Made by a program: the position numbers and the translations under genes | Notes under the pieces: generated by a model | Databases searched by the model: none | The model's input: only the letters and a program-made list of their open reading frames with translations | Told to the model about the DNA's origin: nothing | Shown here: positions 17,349-26,058 of the stretch, in pieces | Layout: each line of letters opens with the position of its first letter | Position numbering within the stretch: the first letter of the stretch is position 1 | Origin: an uncultured Pseudomonadales bacterium | Lineage (GTDB): Bacteria; Pseudomonadota; Gammaproteobacteria; Pseudomonadales; Azotimanducaceae | Direction of reading: 5' to 3' | Assembly (NCBI GenBank): GCA_958295875.1 | Contig: OY282379.1 | Span: forward strand, 2,505,046-2,569,045 | DNA length: 64,000 nt

Positions 17349-17516
17349 TGAAATCCGAACGCTGGCCGTTCAGATTTCAATGATAAATGCCGATGAGCGC
17401 ATCGTCAATTTGCATTGAAATCTGAACGCTGGCCGTTCAATTTTCAATGATGATCCCCGAAAATACCCGCGCCCGCTTGCATTGAAATCTGAACGCCGAC
17501 CGTTCAGATTTCAATG
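17346..17516. repeat. three 37-bp palindromic repeats at exact 67-bp spacing
   Basis: Repeats at 17346-17382, 17413-17449 and 17480-17516. Each has 16-base arms (consensus CATTGAAATCTGAACG and its complement) around a 5-base centre (CTGGC or CCGAC). Copy 1 has one arm mismatch and copy 2 one change. Two spacers of exactly 30 bases differ from each other. The cluster begins at the first codon of the AAA/DUF4143 gene and lies between it and the divergent acyl-CoA dehydrogenase. It looks like a very short CRISPR-like array but no cas genes are present; operator sites for, or RNA hairpins upstream of, the ATPase are alternatives. Confidence 0.9.
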
Positions 17517-17626
17517 ATAGACATGGCATGGACGGCCCCCGCTGCGCGTTCACAGCCTGTGCCACGCCTTTGCATGAACTGTGGGCCATGCATTAGCCTT
17601 GCCGTTTGCGGTTGGCGAGAAACTCG

Positions 17627-18811
17627 ATGGCGGAGCGTGCGGCATTCGTCTGGGACGATCCCTTCCTGTTGGAAGAGCAACTCAGCGAAGAGGAGCGTCT
17701 AGCGCGGGACGCCGTCCGCGCCTATGCGCAAGAGCGGCTCATGCCTCGCGCCCTCGAAGCGAACCGGCGCGAGCGGTTCGACCGCGACATCATGAACGAG
17801 ATGGGCGAACTGGGCCTGCTCGGCGCCACGCTGCCGCCCAAGTATGGCTGCGCCGGCGCTTCCTATGTCGTCTACGGCCTGATGGCGCGGGAGGTCGAGC
17901 GGGTGGACAGCGGCTACCGCTCTGCCATGAGCGTGCAGTCTTCGCTGGTGATGCATCCCATCCACGCCTACGGCACCGACGCGCAGCGTGAACGCTATCT
18001 GCCGAAGCTCGCAACCGGGGAGTGGGTCGGCTGCTTCGGCCTGACAGAGCCAGACCACGGGTCAGACCCTGGCGGCATGGCGTCCCGCGCTGTGCGCGAT
18101 GGCGACGAGTTCGTGTTGAACGGCGCCAAAACGTGGATTACCAACGCGCCCATCGCCGATGTCGCGTTGGTGTGGGCGAAGCTCGATGGCGACATCCGCG
18201 GTTTCCTCGTCGAGCGCCCCACGCCCGGCTTCAGCACGCCCCGCATCGAGGGCAAGATGAGCATGCGCGCCTCCACCACCGGCCAAATCGCCATGAACGA
18301 TGTGCGCATCCCTGCGGACAACCTGTTGCCGGGCGCGCGCGGCTTGGGTGGCCCGTTCGGCTGCTTGAACCGCGCCCGCTATGGCATCGCTTGGGGCGCG
18401 ATGGGCGCCGCCGAGTTCTGCTGGCATGCGGCGCGCCAGTACGTTTTGGACCGCAAGCAGTTCGGCCGTCCCCTCGCGGCGAACCAACTGGTGCAGAAGA
18501 AGCTCGCAGACATGCAAACGGAAATCGCGCTGGGGCTGCAGGGCTGCCTGCGCATGGGGCGCCTGATGGACGCCGGCCGCCTGCCGGTGGAGAGCATCTC
18601 GCTGATGAAGCGCAACAACTGCGGCAAGGCGCTGGAAGTGGCCCGCGTGGCGCGGGACATGCACGGCGGCAACGGCATCTCAGACGAGTACCACGTCATC
18701 CGCCACCTGATGAACTTGGAAACCGTCAACACCTACGAGGGCACCCACGACATCCACGCCCTGATATTGGGCCGCGCGCAAACCGGGCTGCAGGCGTTCA
18801 CCGGCGCTTGA
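17627..18811 (+). CDS. gcdH: acyl-CoA dehydrogenase, glutaryl-CoA dehydrogenase type
   Basis: 394 residues from ATG 17627. FAD flavoprotein that oxidises and decarboxylates glutaryl-CoA to crotonyl-CoA in lysine, tryptophan and related catabolism. Evidence: [16 protein letters not shown] and [12 protein letters not shown] in the middle domain, [21 protein letters not shown], and the end [18 protein letters not shown], where Glu is the catalytic base in the glutaryl-CoA type. Strong overall likeness to GcdH. No electron-transfer or CoA-transferase partner lies beside it. Confidence 0.88.
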   Translation: MAERAAFVWDDPFLLEEQLSEEERLARDAVRAYAQERLMPRALEANRRERFDRDIMNEMGELGLLGATLPPKYGCAGASYVVYGLMAREVERVDSGYRSAMSVQSSLVMHPIHAYGTDAQRERYLPKLATGEWVGCFGLTEPDHGSDPGGMASRAVRDGDEFVLNGAKTWITNAPIADVALVWAKLDGDIRGFLVERPTPGFSTPRIEGKMSMRASTTGQIAMNDVRIPADNLLPGARGLGGPFGCLNRARYGIAWGAMGAAEFCWHAARQYVLDRKQFGRPLAANQLVQKKLADMQTEIALGLQGCLRMGRLMDAGRLPVESISLMKRNNCGKALEVARVARDMHGGNGISDEYHVIRHLMNLETVNTYEGTHDIHALILGRAQTGLQAFTGA

Positions 18812-18878
18812 CGCCAAGCGGTGGCCGCGCCGCCGCGCCCTCCACGCTGCTCGCGCCCTCCACCGGCAAGCCGAGCGG

Positions 18879-18899
18879 CTGATATCGGGCCAATATCAG
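18879..18899. promoter_or_regulatory. operator-like palindrome upstream of gacA
   Basis: CTGATAT-CGGGCCA-ATATCAG: perfect 7-base arms with a 7-base centre, about 70 bases before the response-regulator start. The AT-rich arms stand out from the GC-rich flanks. May bind a dimeric regulator; no regulator can be named. Confidence 0.45.
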
Positions 18900-18971
18900 A
18901 ACGTGGAGATATTCCGCAGCGCGCTGCCCGCGCCTTCCTTCCCCCTAGCCCCACACTTAAGGTTGCCAAGC

Positions 18972-19745
18972 ATGCAACGCACAAAACTTGGGGGGACCAA
19001 AGACGTGATTCGCATACTCATCGCGGACGACCATGAGTTGTTCCGCATAGGGCTGGCGCGGGTATTGGCCGACGTCGGCACGTTCGAAGTGGTGGCAGAC
19101 GCCGAGACTGGCGAGCAGGCCGTGGACATCTGCCGGGACATGCTGCCGCATGTGGTGCTCATGGATTTGGCCATGCCGGGCATCGGCGGCTTTGAGGCGA
19201 CGCGGCGCATCGTCCGCCTGGCGGGGGATACCCGCGTCGTCGTGCTCACCGCCCGCCGGGAAGAGCCGTATCCGTCGCAGGCGCTCAAGGCCGGCGCGTG
19301 CGGCTATGTCACCAAGACGTCAGGCGTCTCGGAGCTGGTGAAGGCGGTGCGCCAGGCTTGCGAAGGGCAGCGCTTCGTCAGCGCGGACGTGGCGCAGCAA
19401 CTCGCGCTGCGCTCGTTCGAGCCAACGGCGCAGTGCCCGTTCGAGTTGCTTTCGAGCCGCGAAATGCAGGTGACGCTCATGGTCGTCAACTGCCATCGGG
19501 TGCAGGACATCTCTGCCAATCTGCACTTGAGCCCGAAAACCGTCAACAGCTACCGCTACCGCATTTTCGAAAAGTTGAATGTATCGAGCGACGTGGAGCT
19601 TGCGCTCCTAGCCGTGAAGCACGGCATGATCGCCACCAATGCGCCGGCCGTCCCGATCGCGCTGGCACCGCTGCCGCCACTGCCCCCGCTGCCCGCGCCA
19701 GTGGTGCTGCCGGCGCCCGCGGCCGTGGCGCTCAGCGAGGCCTAA
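18972..19745 (+). CDS. gacA: LuxR-type response regulator, GacA/UvrY
   Basis: 257 residues. The receiver domain begins VIRILIADDHELFRIGL and carries the phospho-acceptor Asp about residue 65 in VVLMDLAMPG. The C-terminal LuxR helix-turn-helix reads LSPKTVNSYRYRIFEKLNVSSDVELALLA. Placement directly before uvrC and pgsA is the conserved gammaproteobacterial order, which supports GacA/UvrY, activator of small CsrA-binding RNAs. Odd features are a ~12-residue N-terminal extension and a ~35-residue Pro/Ala/Leu tail (PLPPLPPLPAP). VNC in place of the usual helix-turn-helix residues (LVNCHRV) is atypical. Confidence 0.82.
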   Translation: MQRTKLGGTKDVIRILIADDHELFRIGLARVLADVGTFEVVADAETGEQAVDICRDMLPHVVLMDLAMPGIGGFEATRRIVRLAGDTRVVVLTARREEPYPSQALKAGACGYVTKTSGVSELVKAVRQACEGQRFVSADVAQQLALRSFEPTAQCPFELLSSREMQVTLMVVNCHRVQDISANLHLSPKTVNSYRYRIFEKLNVSSDVELALLAVKHGMIATNAPAVPIALAPLPPLPPLPAPVVLPAPAAVALSEA

Positions 19746-19839
19746 CCGCTGGTTCAAGGGGTGAACCGCGCGGCCCGCCGCCCAATCCAAGTCTAGGCTG
19801 GCGTTGCCTCCGTGATGAACGCCGCCGTATATTTCGGGG

Positions 19840-21666
19840 ATGGCGCTCCCCGAGCGGTTCGACCCCGAGCCAGTCCTCGCCTCGCTCACCCGGAAGCCCG
19901 GCGTGTATCGCATGATCGACGCCGACGGCGACGTGCTCTATGTGGGCAAGGCGCGCAACTTGCGGGCGCGCGTCACGTCCTACTTCCGCGCCTCTGGCCT
20001 CACCGCCAAGACCATGGCCTTGGTGGCGCGCATCCACGCCATCGACGTCACCGTCACGCGCAGCGAAACCGAGGCGCTGCTGTTGGAACAGAGCCTCGTC
20101 AAGGCCGAACGGCCGCCTTACAACGTGGTGTTGCGGGATGACAAGTCCTACCCCTACATCCATCTGACGGAGCACGACTTTCCGCGTCTGGCGTTCCACC
20201 GCGGCGCCCGCGACAAGGCCGGCCGCTACTTTGGCCCCTTCCCCAGCGCCTACGCCGTGCGCGACAGCCTGAACCTGCTGCAGCGGCTGTTCCGCATCCG
20301 CTCCTGCGAAGACAGCTTCTTCCGCAACCGCTCGCGGCCTTGCCTGCAGCATCAGATCCGGCGTTGCACCGCGCCCTGCGTGGGCCTCATCAAGCCGGAG
20401 CAGTACGCCGAAGACGTGCGCCTCGCGGTGATGTTCCTCGAAGGCTCCAGCGCCGCCGTGCTGCGGGAGTTCGGGCGCAAGATGGAGGCTGCGGCTGAAG
20501 ACCTGCAGTTCGAGCGGGCGGCGCGTTACCGAGACCAGATCAGCCACCTGCAGCGCGTGCAGGAGAGCCAATACGTGCATGGCGCCGGCGGCGATGTGGA
20601 CACGTTCGGCGTGGCAACGGCGGCCGGCCACGCCTGCGTGCAGGGGCTGTTCGTGCGCGATGGGCGGATGCTTGGCCAGCGCGCTTGGTTCCCGAAGAAC
20701 GAACTGGACGCGCCGGCCCCCGAGCTGCTGTCCGCCTTTCTGTCGCAGTATTACTTCGGCAGCGTCAAGCGGGAGCTGCCGCGTCGCGTCGTCGCCGCGG
20801 TGTCGGCGGCGGAGCGCGCGCTGTTGGCAGAAGCCTTGGGCGAGCAGGCGGGACGCCGCGTCAAGGTGTCTGCCGGCGCCAAGGGGCGCTCCGCGCGCTG
20901 GCGCGAAATGGCCACGGAAAACGCCGAGCTGGCGCTCGCCTCGTACGCGGCGTCGCGGCGCAACGTGTTCGCGCGGTTCGTCGATCTCCAAGAAGCGTTG
21001 GGCTTGGAGGACGTGCCGCAGCGCATCGAGTGCTTCGACGTGAGCCACACGGGCGGCGACGAGACCGTGGCGTCGTGCGTCGTCTTCGACATGAACGGCC
21101 CGTTGAAGTCTGACTATCGGCGCTTCAACGTGGAAGGGGTGGCTGCGGGGGACGATTTCGCCGCCATGGAACAGACGCTCCGGCGCCGCTACCGGCGGCT
21201 CAAGCAGGGCGAAGCGCCGTTCCCGGATGTGCTGGTGGTGGATGGCGGCCAAGGCCAACTTGCCCGCGCCACGCAAGTGCTCGATGCGCTGCAGGTTGAA
21301 GGCGCCTGCGTGGTCGGCATCGCCAAGGGGCCGTCGCGCAAGCCCGGCTTGGAGAGAGTGCTCATCGCCGGCCAAGGCGAGGTGGCGCTGCCGCCGGCCG
21401 GCGGCGCCATGCACTTGCTGCAACAGGTGCGCGACGAAGCGCATCGCTTCGCCATCACCGGGCATCGGGGCCGCCGCGGCAAGCGCCCGCGCCGCTCGGA
21501 GTTGGATGGCATTCCCGGCGTGGGGCCGAAGCGCAAGCGCGAGCTGCTCGCCCACTTTGGCTCCGTGGCGTCCATCAAGGGCGCGAGCGCGGAAGAGATC
21601 GCCAAGGCACCCGGCGTCAGCCGCACCTTGGCGGAAGCGGTTTACGGGGCCCTGCATCCGGCCTAA
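19840..21666 (+). CDS. uvrC: excinuclease ABC subunit C
   Basis: 608 residues, full length. GIY-YIG nuclease at the N-terminus (PGVYRMIDADGDVLYVGKA) makes the 3' incision. The cysteine-bearing region RPCLQHQIRRCTAPCVGLI and the UVR domain (residues about 200-235) bind UvrB. The RNase-H-like C-terminal nuclease (ECFDVSHTGGDETVASCVVF, PDVLVVDGGQGQL) makes the 5' cut. A helix-hairpin-helix pair (ELDGIPGVGPKRKRELLAHFG) ends the protein. Nucleotide excision repair. Confidence 0.97.
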   Translation: MALPERFDPEPVLASLTRKPGVYRMIDADGDVLYVGKARNLRARVTSYFRASGLTAKTMALVARIHAIDVTVTRSETEALLLEQSLVKAERPPYNVVLRDDKSYPYIHLTEHDFPRLAFHRGARDKAGRYFGPFPSAYAVRDSLNLLQRLFRIRSCEDSFFRNRSRPCLQHQIRRCTAPCVGLIKPEQYAEDVRLAVMFLEGSSAAVLREFGRKMEAAAEDLQFERAARYRDQISHLQRVQESQYVHGAGGDVDTFGVATAAGHACVQGLFVRDGRMLGQRAWFPKNELDAPAPELLSAFLSQYYFGSVKRELPRRVVAAVSAAERALLAEALGEQAGRRVKVSAGAKGRSARWREMATENAELALASYAASRRNVFARFVDLQEALGLEDVPQRIECFDVSHTGGDETVASCVVFDMNGPLKSDYRRFNVEGVAAGDDFAAMEQTLRRRYRRLKQGEAPFPDVLVVDGGQGQLARATQVLDALQVEGACVVGIAKGPSRKPGLERVLIAGQGEVALPPAGGAMHLLQQVRDEAHRFAITGHRGRRGKRPRRSELDGIPGVGPKRKRELLAHFGSVASIKGASAEEIAKAPGVSRTLAEAVYGALHPA

Positions 21667-21711
21667 TGCTGGTTGGCCGCCGCGCTACAATCGGTTGCGC
21701 GGAACCGGACG

Positions 21712-22278
21712 ATGCCGTTTAACCTCCCGAACATCCTCACGGCGGCGCGCATCGGCCTCATTCCGGTGTTTGCGGTGGTCTATGTCACGACGGATGAGTG
21801 GTACTCGCTGGCTGCCGTGCTGTTCGCCTTGGCCGCCTTCACGGATTGGCTGGATGGCTATCTGGCGCGCCGCCTTGGCCAAACCACGCGCTTTGGCGCG
21901 TTTTTGGACCCGGTGGCCGACAAGCTCATCGTGGTGACGGCGCTGGTCATCCTCATCGGCAACCACGCCAACCTGTGGCTCACGCTGCCGGGCGTGGTGA
22001 TCGTCGGGCGCGAGATCGTCATCTCCGCGTTGCGCGAGTGGATGGCTGAGATGCACGGCCGCGGGCTGGTGGCGGTGTCGTGGATCGCCAAGGTGAAGAC
22101 GTCCGTGCAGATGATTGCCATCGTCGTGTTGCTGGCGAATCCGCCGCAGCTAGACCGGCCTTGGGTCATCGTCGGCTATGTGCTTTGCTATGTGGCAGCG
22201 CTGCTGACATTGGCGTCGATGGTGGCGTACCTGCGAGCGGCTTGGCCCGCGCTGCGCGACGGCTTCACGGGCGGCTAG
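21712..22278 (+). CDS. pgsA: CDP-diacylglycerol-glycerol-3-phosphate 3-phosphatidyltransferase
   Basis: 188 residues from ATG 21712, after GGAA. Integral membrane enzyme of phosphatidylglycerol synthesis. The CDP-alcohol phosphotransferase signature D-G-x2-A-R-x8-G-x3-D-x3-D is seen as DWLDGYLARRLGQTTRFGAFLDPVADK. Begins with the usual NLPNILTAARIGLIPVF helix. A TACAAT box lies ~25 bases upstream, so it may have its own promoter within the uvrC-pgsA unit. Confidence 0.96.
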   Translation: MPFNLPNILTAARIGLIPVFAVVYVTTDEWYSLAAVLFALAAFTDWLDGYLARRLGQTTRFGAFLDPVADKLIVVTALVILIGNHANLWLTLPGVVIVGREIVISALREWMAEMHGRGLVAVSWIAKVKTSVQMIAIVVLLANPPQLDRPWVIVGYVLCYVAALLTLASMVAYLRAAWPALRDGFTGG

Positions 22279-22355
22279 CCGGCCACCCCCTGCGCGCCAG
22301 CGCAGCGGGTGCGCACGCTGACGTGCAAGAGTGATAGCATCGCCGCCGCGCCGGC

Positions 22356-22429
22356 GGCTGGATGGCAGAGTGGTGATGCAGCGGACTGCAAATCCGCGTA
22401 CGCCGGTTCGATTCCGGCTCCAGCCTCCA
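22356..22429 (+). tRNA. tRNA-Cys (GCA)
   Basis: 74 bases with encoded CCA. Acceptor GGCTGGA pairs with TCCAGCC; the discriminator is T, as expected for cysteine. The anticodon stem GCGGA/TCCGC encloses CTGCAAA, giving GCA. T-arm GCCGGTTCGATTCCGGC. Lies after pgsA as in many gammaproteobacteria. Confidence 0.95.
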
Positions 22430-22451
22430 AACGATGCTACGGCGGCCGCGC

Positions 22452-23360
22452 CTAGCCTTCTATGTGGACGGCCACGCCCGGCTCGGCATCAAGGCGCATC
22501 AACACCTCCCGCTCCGAAGCGTTGAACGCGCCGCGTCGCTCCAGCGTGAACGTGGCGCAAGCGGCCGCGAAGCGCCCCGCCGCCGCCCCGTCGTCGCCGC
22601 GCTGGCGCCGTGCCAAGTACGCCGCGAGATAGGTGTCTCCGCAGCCGGTGGCATCGACCGGATGCTCGGTCTGCAATGCGGCGATGTGGCACAGCCCGTG
22701 CGGCCCGGCGATGACGGCGCCGCGCTCGGCCAAAGTGACGACGGCCTCGTGCGGGTGCCTGCCTAGTTGACCCGCCAAGCGCCGCGCGGCGCGCACAGGG
22801 TCTGCCTCGCCGGTCAACGCCGCGGCTTCCGCATCATCCACCTTGAGATAGCTCACCCACTTGAGCCCCGCTGCCGCGTCGTCCCACGGCGCTTCTTTCA
22901 CAAAACCCTCGTGGGCTTCCCGCACCATGCCTTGGGCGTCCAGCGCCACGATGCCCCGCGCCGCGGCGTGCTCGATGAAGCGGGTGTCCATGTCGCTCGC
23001 TAGCAGCGGCCCCAAAAGCAGGAGCGAGGCGTTCACGGTGGCCAAGTCCTCCACGGTGAACGGCGACGCGATGGCGGCGACGGCTTGCGCACGGCGGGTC
23101 ATGGCCGCGTCGCGCCAGAGATTGTCGAACGTGGTGGTCGCGGGGCTTTCCCGCACCGACACCTCGGCGCCGGCAGCGCGGAGTTCCCGCGTGAGGGCAG
23201 GGCGGTCCGCCGCCGCCATCCGCGTCGTCAAAGCCACTTGTTCGCCCAAACGCAGTAGCGTCAGCGCTCCGTAGTAGGCGGCGCCGCCTGGCTGCTCGCG
23301 CATGTCAGCGCCGCTGCGGATGCGATCCCGCGTGATGTGGCCGATGGTGTGGAAAGACAT
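22452..23360 (-). CDS. PfkB/ribokinase-family sugar or nucleoside kinase
   Basis: 302 residues. Conserved segments are an N-terminal GGAAYYGALTLLRLG, the PfkB signature 2 HPVDATGCGDTYLAAYLARR with the catalytic Asp and anion hole, and VTLAERGAVIAGP. The helix AARRLAGQLG and EGFVKEAPW are family-typical. ATP-dependent phosphorylation of an unidentified sugar or nucleoside. Convergent with tRNA-Cys and not part of an obvious pathway cluster. Confidence 0.82.
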   Translation of the reverse strand: MSFHTIGHITRDRIRSGADMREQPGGAAYYGALTLLRLGEQVALTTRMAAADRPALTRELRAAGAEVSVRESPATTTFDNLWRDAAMTRRAQAVAAIASPFTVEDLATVNASLLLLGPLLASDMDTRFIEHAAARGIVALDAQGMVREAHEGFVKEAPWDDAAAGLKWVSYLKVDDAEAAALTGEADPVRAARRLAGQLGRHPHEAVVTLAERGAVIAGPHGLCHIAALQTEHPVDATGCGDTYLAAYLARRQRGDDGAAAGRFAAACATFTLERRGAFNASEREVLMRLDAEPGVAVHIEG

Positions 23361-23484
23361 GCCCGCAGGCCAACCTAAGTGGGGCGGGGCGTGCAGACGT
23401 GGATCATGCCGTCACTCCGGGGCGACGCCGGCGCCAACCTGCGTTGGCCTTGGGGCGCACCTTGATACCATTGGCCACGCCCGC

Positions 23485-23545
23485 GTGCCACGCCGCGTTG
23501 GCTGGCCACGCCGCCGCCGTCTGGCCCGTCGCCGAACGCCCGCGT
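23485..23545 (+). pseudogene. partial duplicate of the CHY zinc-finger coding sequence
   Basis: A stretch translating as CHAALAGHAAAVWPVAER closely copies CHATLANHAAAVWPVAER of the intact gene about 230 bases downstream, including the run of DNA around CCGCCGCCGTCTGGCC. It is in a different frame from the intact gene and has no start of its own, so it is a dead tandem duplicate. Confidence 0.6.
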
Positions 23546-23603
23546 GCCGCGCCTCTTGACTCAACGGAGCGCCCTGAAGTTGCGTTGGATTCATGGCATC
23601 GCC

Positions 23604-23972
23604 GTGCAAGGCATCGACGTGGATGCGCAAACGCGCTGCCGGCACTGGCACGGCGCCACGGACGTGGTGGCCCTCAGGATGAAGTGCTGTGGCATGTGGG
23701 TTCCATGCTTCGCCTGCCATGCCACGTTGGCGAACCACGCCGCCGCCGTCTGGCCGGTCGCCGAACGCCATGCCACCGCGGTGCTGTGTGGTGCCTGCGG
23801 CGGTCGCCTGAGCATTCGCGAGTATCTCGCCGCGCCCGCTGCCTGCCCGCGCTGCGCCGCGGCGTTCAACCCAGGCTGCGCCAAGCACCATCATCTGTAT
23901 TTCGCGCTCACGCCGGCGGAACGCAGCCGCCAGCCATCCGCCACGACGACGCGGTGCCGGCCCGATGGTTGA
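23604..23972 (+). CDS. CHY-type zinc-finger protein
   Basis: About 122 residues from GTG 23604; the frame is open from GTG 23544 and the start is uncertain. Zinc ligands occur in the family pattern: TRCRHWHG, KCCGMWVPCFACH, LCGACGGRL, CPRCAAAFNPGCAKHHHLYF. The CHY finger is a small metal-binding module, sometimes linked to protein import or ubiquitin systems in eukaryotes and of unknown role in bacteria. It overlaps hyuA by 8 bases, so the two are translationally coupled. Confidence 0.8.
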   Translation: MQGIDVDAQTRCRHWHGATDVVALRMKCCGMWVPCFACHATLANHAAAVWPVAERHATAVLCGACGGRLSIREYLAAPAACPRCAAAFNPGCAKHHHLYFALTPAERSRQPSATTTRCRPDG

Positions 23973-26058
23973 AACGGGCAAGCGCGTCGCCATCGACATT
24001 GGCGGCACCTTCACGGACGTGGTGCTCGATGGCGGCGGCGAGCGATTCGCCACCAAGGTGCTCACCACCCACGACGCCCCGGCGGCCGGCGCGTTGGCTG
24101 GCCTCGACGCGGTGATGCGCCTCAGCGGGTGCCGCCCGGGGGACATTGCTGTCATCCTGCATGGCACCACGCTGGCCACCAATGCCCTCATCGAGCGGCG
24201 CGGCGCCACCTTGGCGCTCATCACCACGGCGGGGCATCGCGACGCTTTGGAGATGGCCTACGAGAACCGTTTCGAGCAATACGACGTGAACATCGACCGG
24301 CCGCCGCCGCTCGTGCCGCGGGAACGCCGTCACACCGTGCCGGAACGGTTGAACGCCGCCGGGCAGGTGCTGGTGCCGCTGGACGAGCAGGCGGTGCGCA
24401 GCCTCGTGCCAACGCTCGAAGATCAAGGCGTCACCAGCGTGGCCGTTGGCCTGCTGCACGCCTATGCGAACCCAGCGCATGAGCAACGCATCGGCGCCAT
24501 TCTTGCCGAGCGCTTGCCGGATGTCTCGGTGACGCTCGCCAGTGAAGTGTGCCCCGAAATCCGCGAGTTCGACCGGCTTTCCACCGCGTGCGCCAACGCC
24601 TATGTGAAGCCGCTCATGGCGCGCTACCTGCGCCAACTGGCGGCGGACCTCGCGGCGCGGGGCTGCCGTTGCCCGTTCCTGATGATGACCTCTGGCGGCG
24701 GCTTGACAGACATCGACACCGCGGCGCGCTTCCCGATTCGCCTCGTCGAATCCGGCCCCGCCGGCGGCGCCATCCTCGCCAGCCGCGTCGCGGAGCGTTT
24801 GGGCCTCGCCAAGGCCCTCTCCTTCGACATGGGCGGCACCACGGCGAAGATCTGCCTTATCGACGACTATGCGCCGCTGTTGTCGCGCTCCTTTGAGGTG
24901 GGGCGCAGCTATCGCTTCAAGAAAGGCAGCGGCCTGCCGTTGCGCGTGCCGGTCATCGAAATGGTGGAGATCGGCGCCGGCGGCGGCTCCATCGCCCAAG
25001 TGGACAAGCTCCGCCGCATTCAAGTCGGCCCCGCCAGCGCCGGCTCCGAACCCGGCCCGGCGTGTTATGGCCGCGGCGGTGGCCGCGCCACAGTGACGGA
25101 TGCGGATGCCGTGATGGGGCGGCTGGACGCGGAGCGCTTCGCCGGCGGCGCCATGCGCCTCGACGTGGCCGCGGCGGCCACCGCCATCAAGGGCGATGTC
25201 GGCGCGTCGTTGGCGATGGATTTGCTGACCGCGGCGTTCGGCATCGGCGAGATCGTGGACGAGAACATGGCGGCCGCCGCCCGCGCCCACGCTGCGGAGT
25301 GGGGCAAGGCCCTCGCTGGGCGGGCGCTCATCGCGTACGGGGGCGCAGCACCGTTGCATGCGGCGCAACTCGCGGACAAGCTCGGCATCGACCTCATCGT
25401 CGTGCCGCCCGGTGCCGGCGTCGGCTCTGCGCTTGGCTTTCTCGCTGCGCCCGTGGCCTATGAGGTGGCGCGCAGCCGTTACATGCGTCTCGCTGCCTTC
25501 GACGCTGCCGCCATCGAAGCCGTGATGGCCGAGATGCGTGAAGAGGCGCAGGCGGTGGTGGCGTTCGCCGCTGGGGCGGCCTTCAAGGAGACGCGACGTG
25601 CCTACATGCGCTACGTCGGCCAGGGGTTCGAGATCGCCGTGGAGCTGGAGGACGGCGCCGAGGCCAGCGCGGAGGCTTTGGGCACGGCCTTCGAGGAGGC
25701 ATACCGCGTCTTGTATGGCCGGGCAATCCCCGGCTTGGATGTGGAAGCCTTGAGCTGGACGCTGACGCTGAGCGCCCCGCCGCCGCCTTTGCCGGCGGGG
25801 GCGTCCGCTCCATCCGCCTCAACCCAGGCGATGCGCCTTGAGAACGCGCAGCTCTATGACCCAACGCGCCAAGCGGTTGCGCCAGCGGAACGCCATGCGC
25901 GCGAGGCGCTGGCGCCGCAGCAATCTCTGGATGGCCCAGCGCTCATCGTCGAAGCTCAGACCACCACGGTGGTGGGCGCCGGCTTCCGCGCTGCGGTGTC
26001 CGCGCAGGGCGACATCGTGATGCGCCGCGTCGCCGCGGCAAACAGGGGGGACGCATGA
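23965..26058 (+). CDS. hyuA: hydantoinase/oxoprolinase family protein, subunit A
   Basis: 697 residues. Actin-like ATP-binding N-terminus RVAIDIGGTFTDVVLDGGG, then HGTTLATNALIERRGA, the phosphate-binding SFDMGGTTAKICLI, EIGAGGGSIA with GPASAGSEPGPACYGRGG, and GGAAPLHAAQLADKLG. These identify the HyuA/N-methylhydantoinase A family, which opens 5-membered cyclic amides such as hydantoins or 5-oxoproline with ATP. Works with HyuB encoded immediately downstream. Exact substrate unknown. Confidence 0.9.
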   Translation: MVETGKRVAIDIGGTFTDVVLDGGGERFATKVLTTHDAPAAGALAGLDAVMRLSGCRPGDIAVILHGTTLATNALIERRGATLALITTAGHRDALEMAYENRFEQYDVNIDRPPPLVPRERRHTVPERLNAAGQVLVPLDEQAVRSLVPTLEDQGVTSVAVGLLHAYANPAHEQRIGAILAERLPDVSVTLASEVCPEIREFDRLSTACANAYVKPLMARYLRQLAADLAARGCRCPFLMMTSGGGLTDIDTAARFPIRLVESGPAGGAILASRVAERLGLAKALSFDMGGTTAKICLIDDYAPLLSRSFEVGRSYRFKKGSGLPLRVPVIEMVEIGAGGGSIAQVDKLRRIQVGPASAGSEPGPACYGRGGGRATVTDADAVMGRLDAERFAGGAMRLDVAAAATAIKGDVGASLAMDLLTAAFGIGEIVDENMAAAARAHAAEWGKALAGRALIAYGGAAPLHAAQLADKLGIDLIVVPPGAGVGSALGFLAAPVAYEVARSRYMRLAAFDAAAIEAVMAEMREEAQAVVAFAAGAAFKETRRAYMRYVGQGFEIAVELEDGAEASAEALGTAFEEAYRVLYGRAIPGLDVEALSWTLTLSAPPPPLPAGASAPSASTQAMRLENAQLYDPTRQAVAPAERHAREALAPQQSLDGPALIVEAQTTTVVGAGFRAAVSAQGDIVMRRVAAANRGDA

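Noticed and set aside
17346..17516. Calling the three palindromes a CRISPR array
   Set aside because: Only three repeats, fully palindromic units, sequence drift between copies, and no cas genes or adaptation module. Reported as a repeat cluster instead.
19732..21657. Minus-strand open frame of 641 codons opposite uvrC
   Set aside because: Antisense shadow of a confidently identified gene, with His/Arg/Gln-rich composition typical of GC-rich shadow frames.
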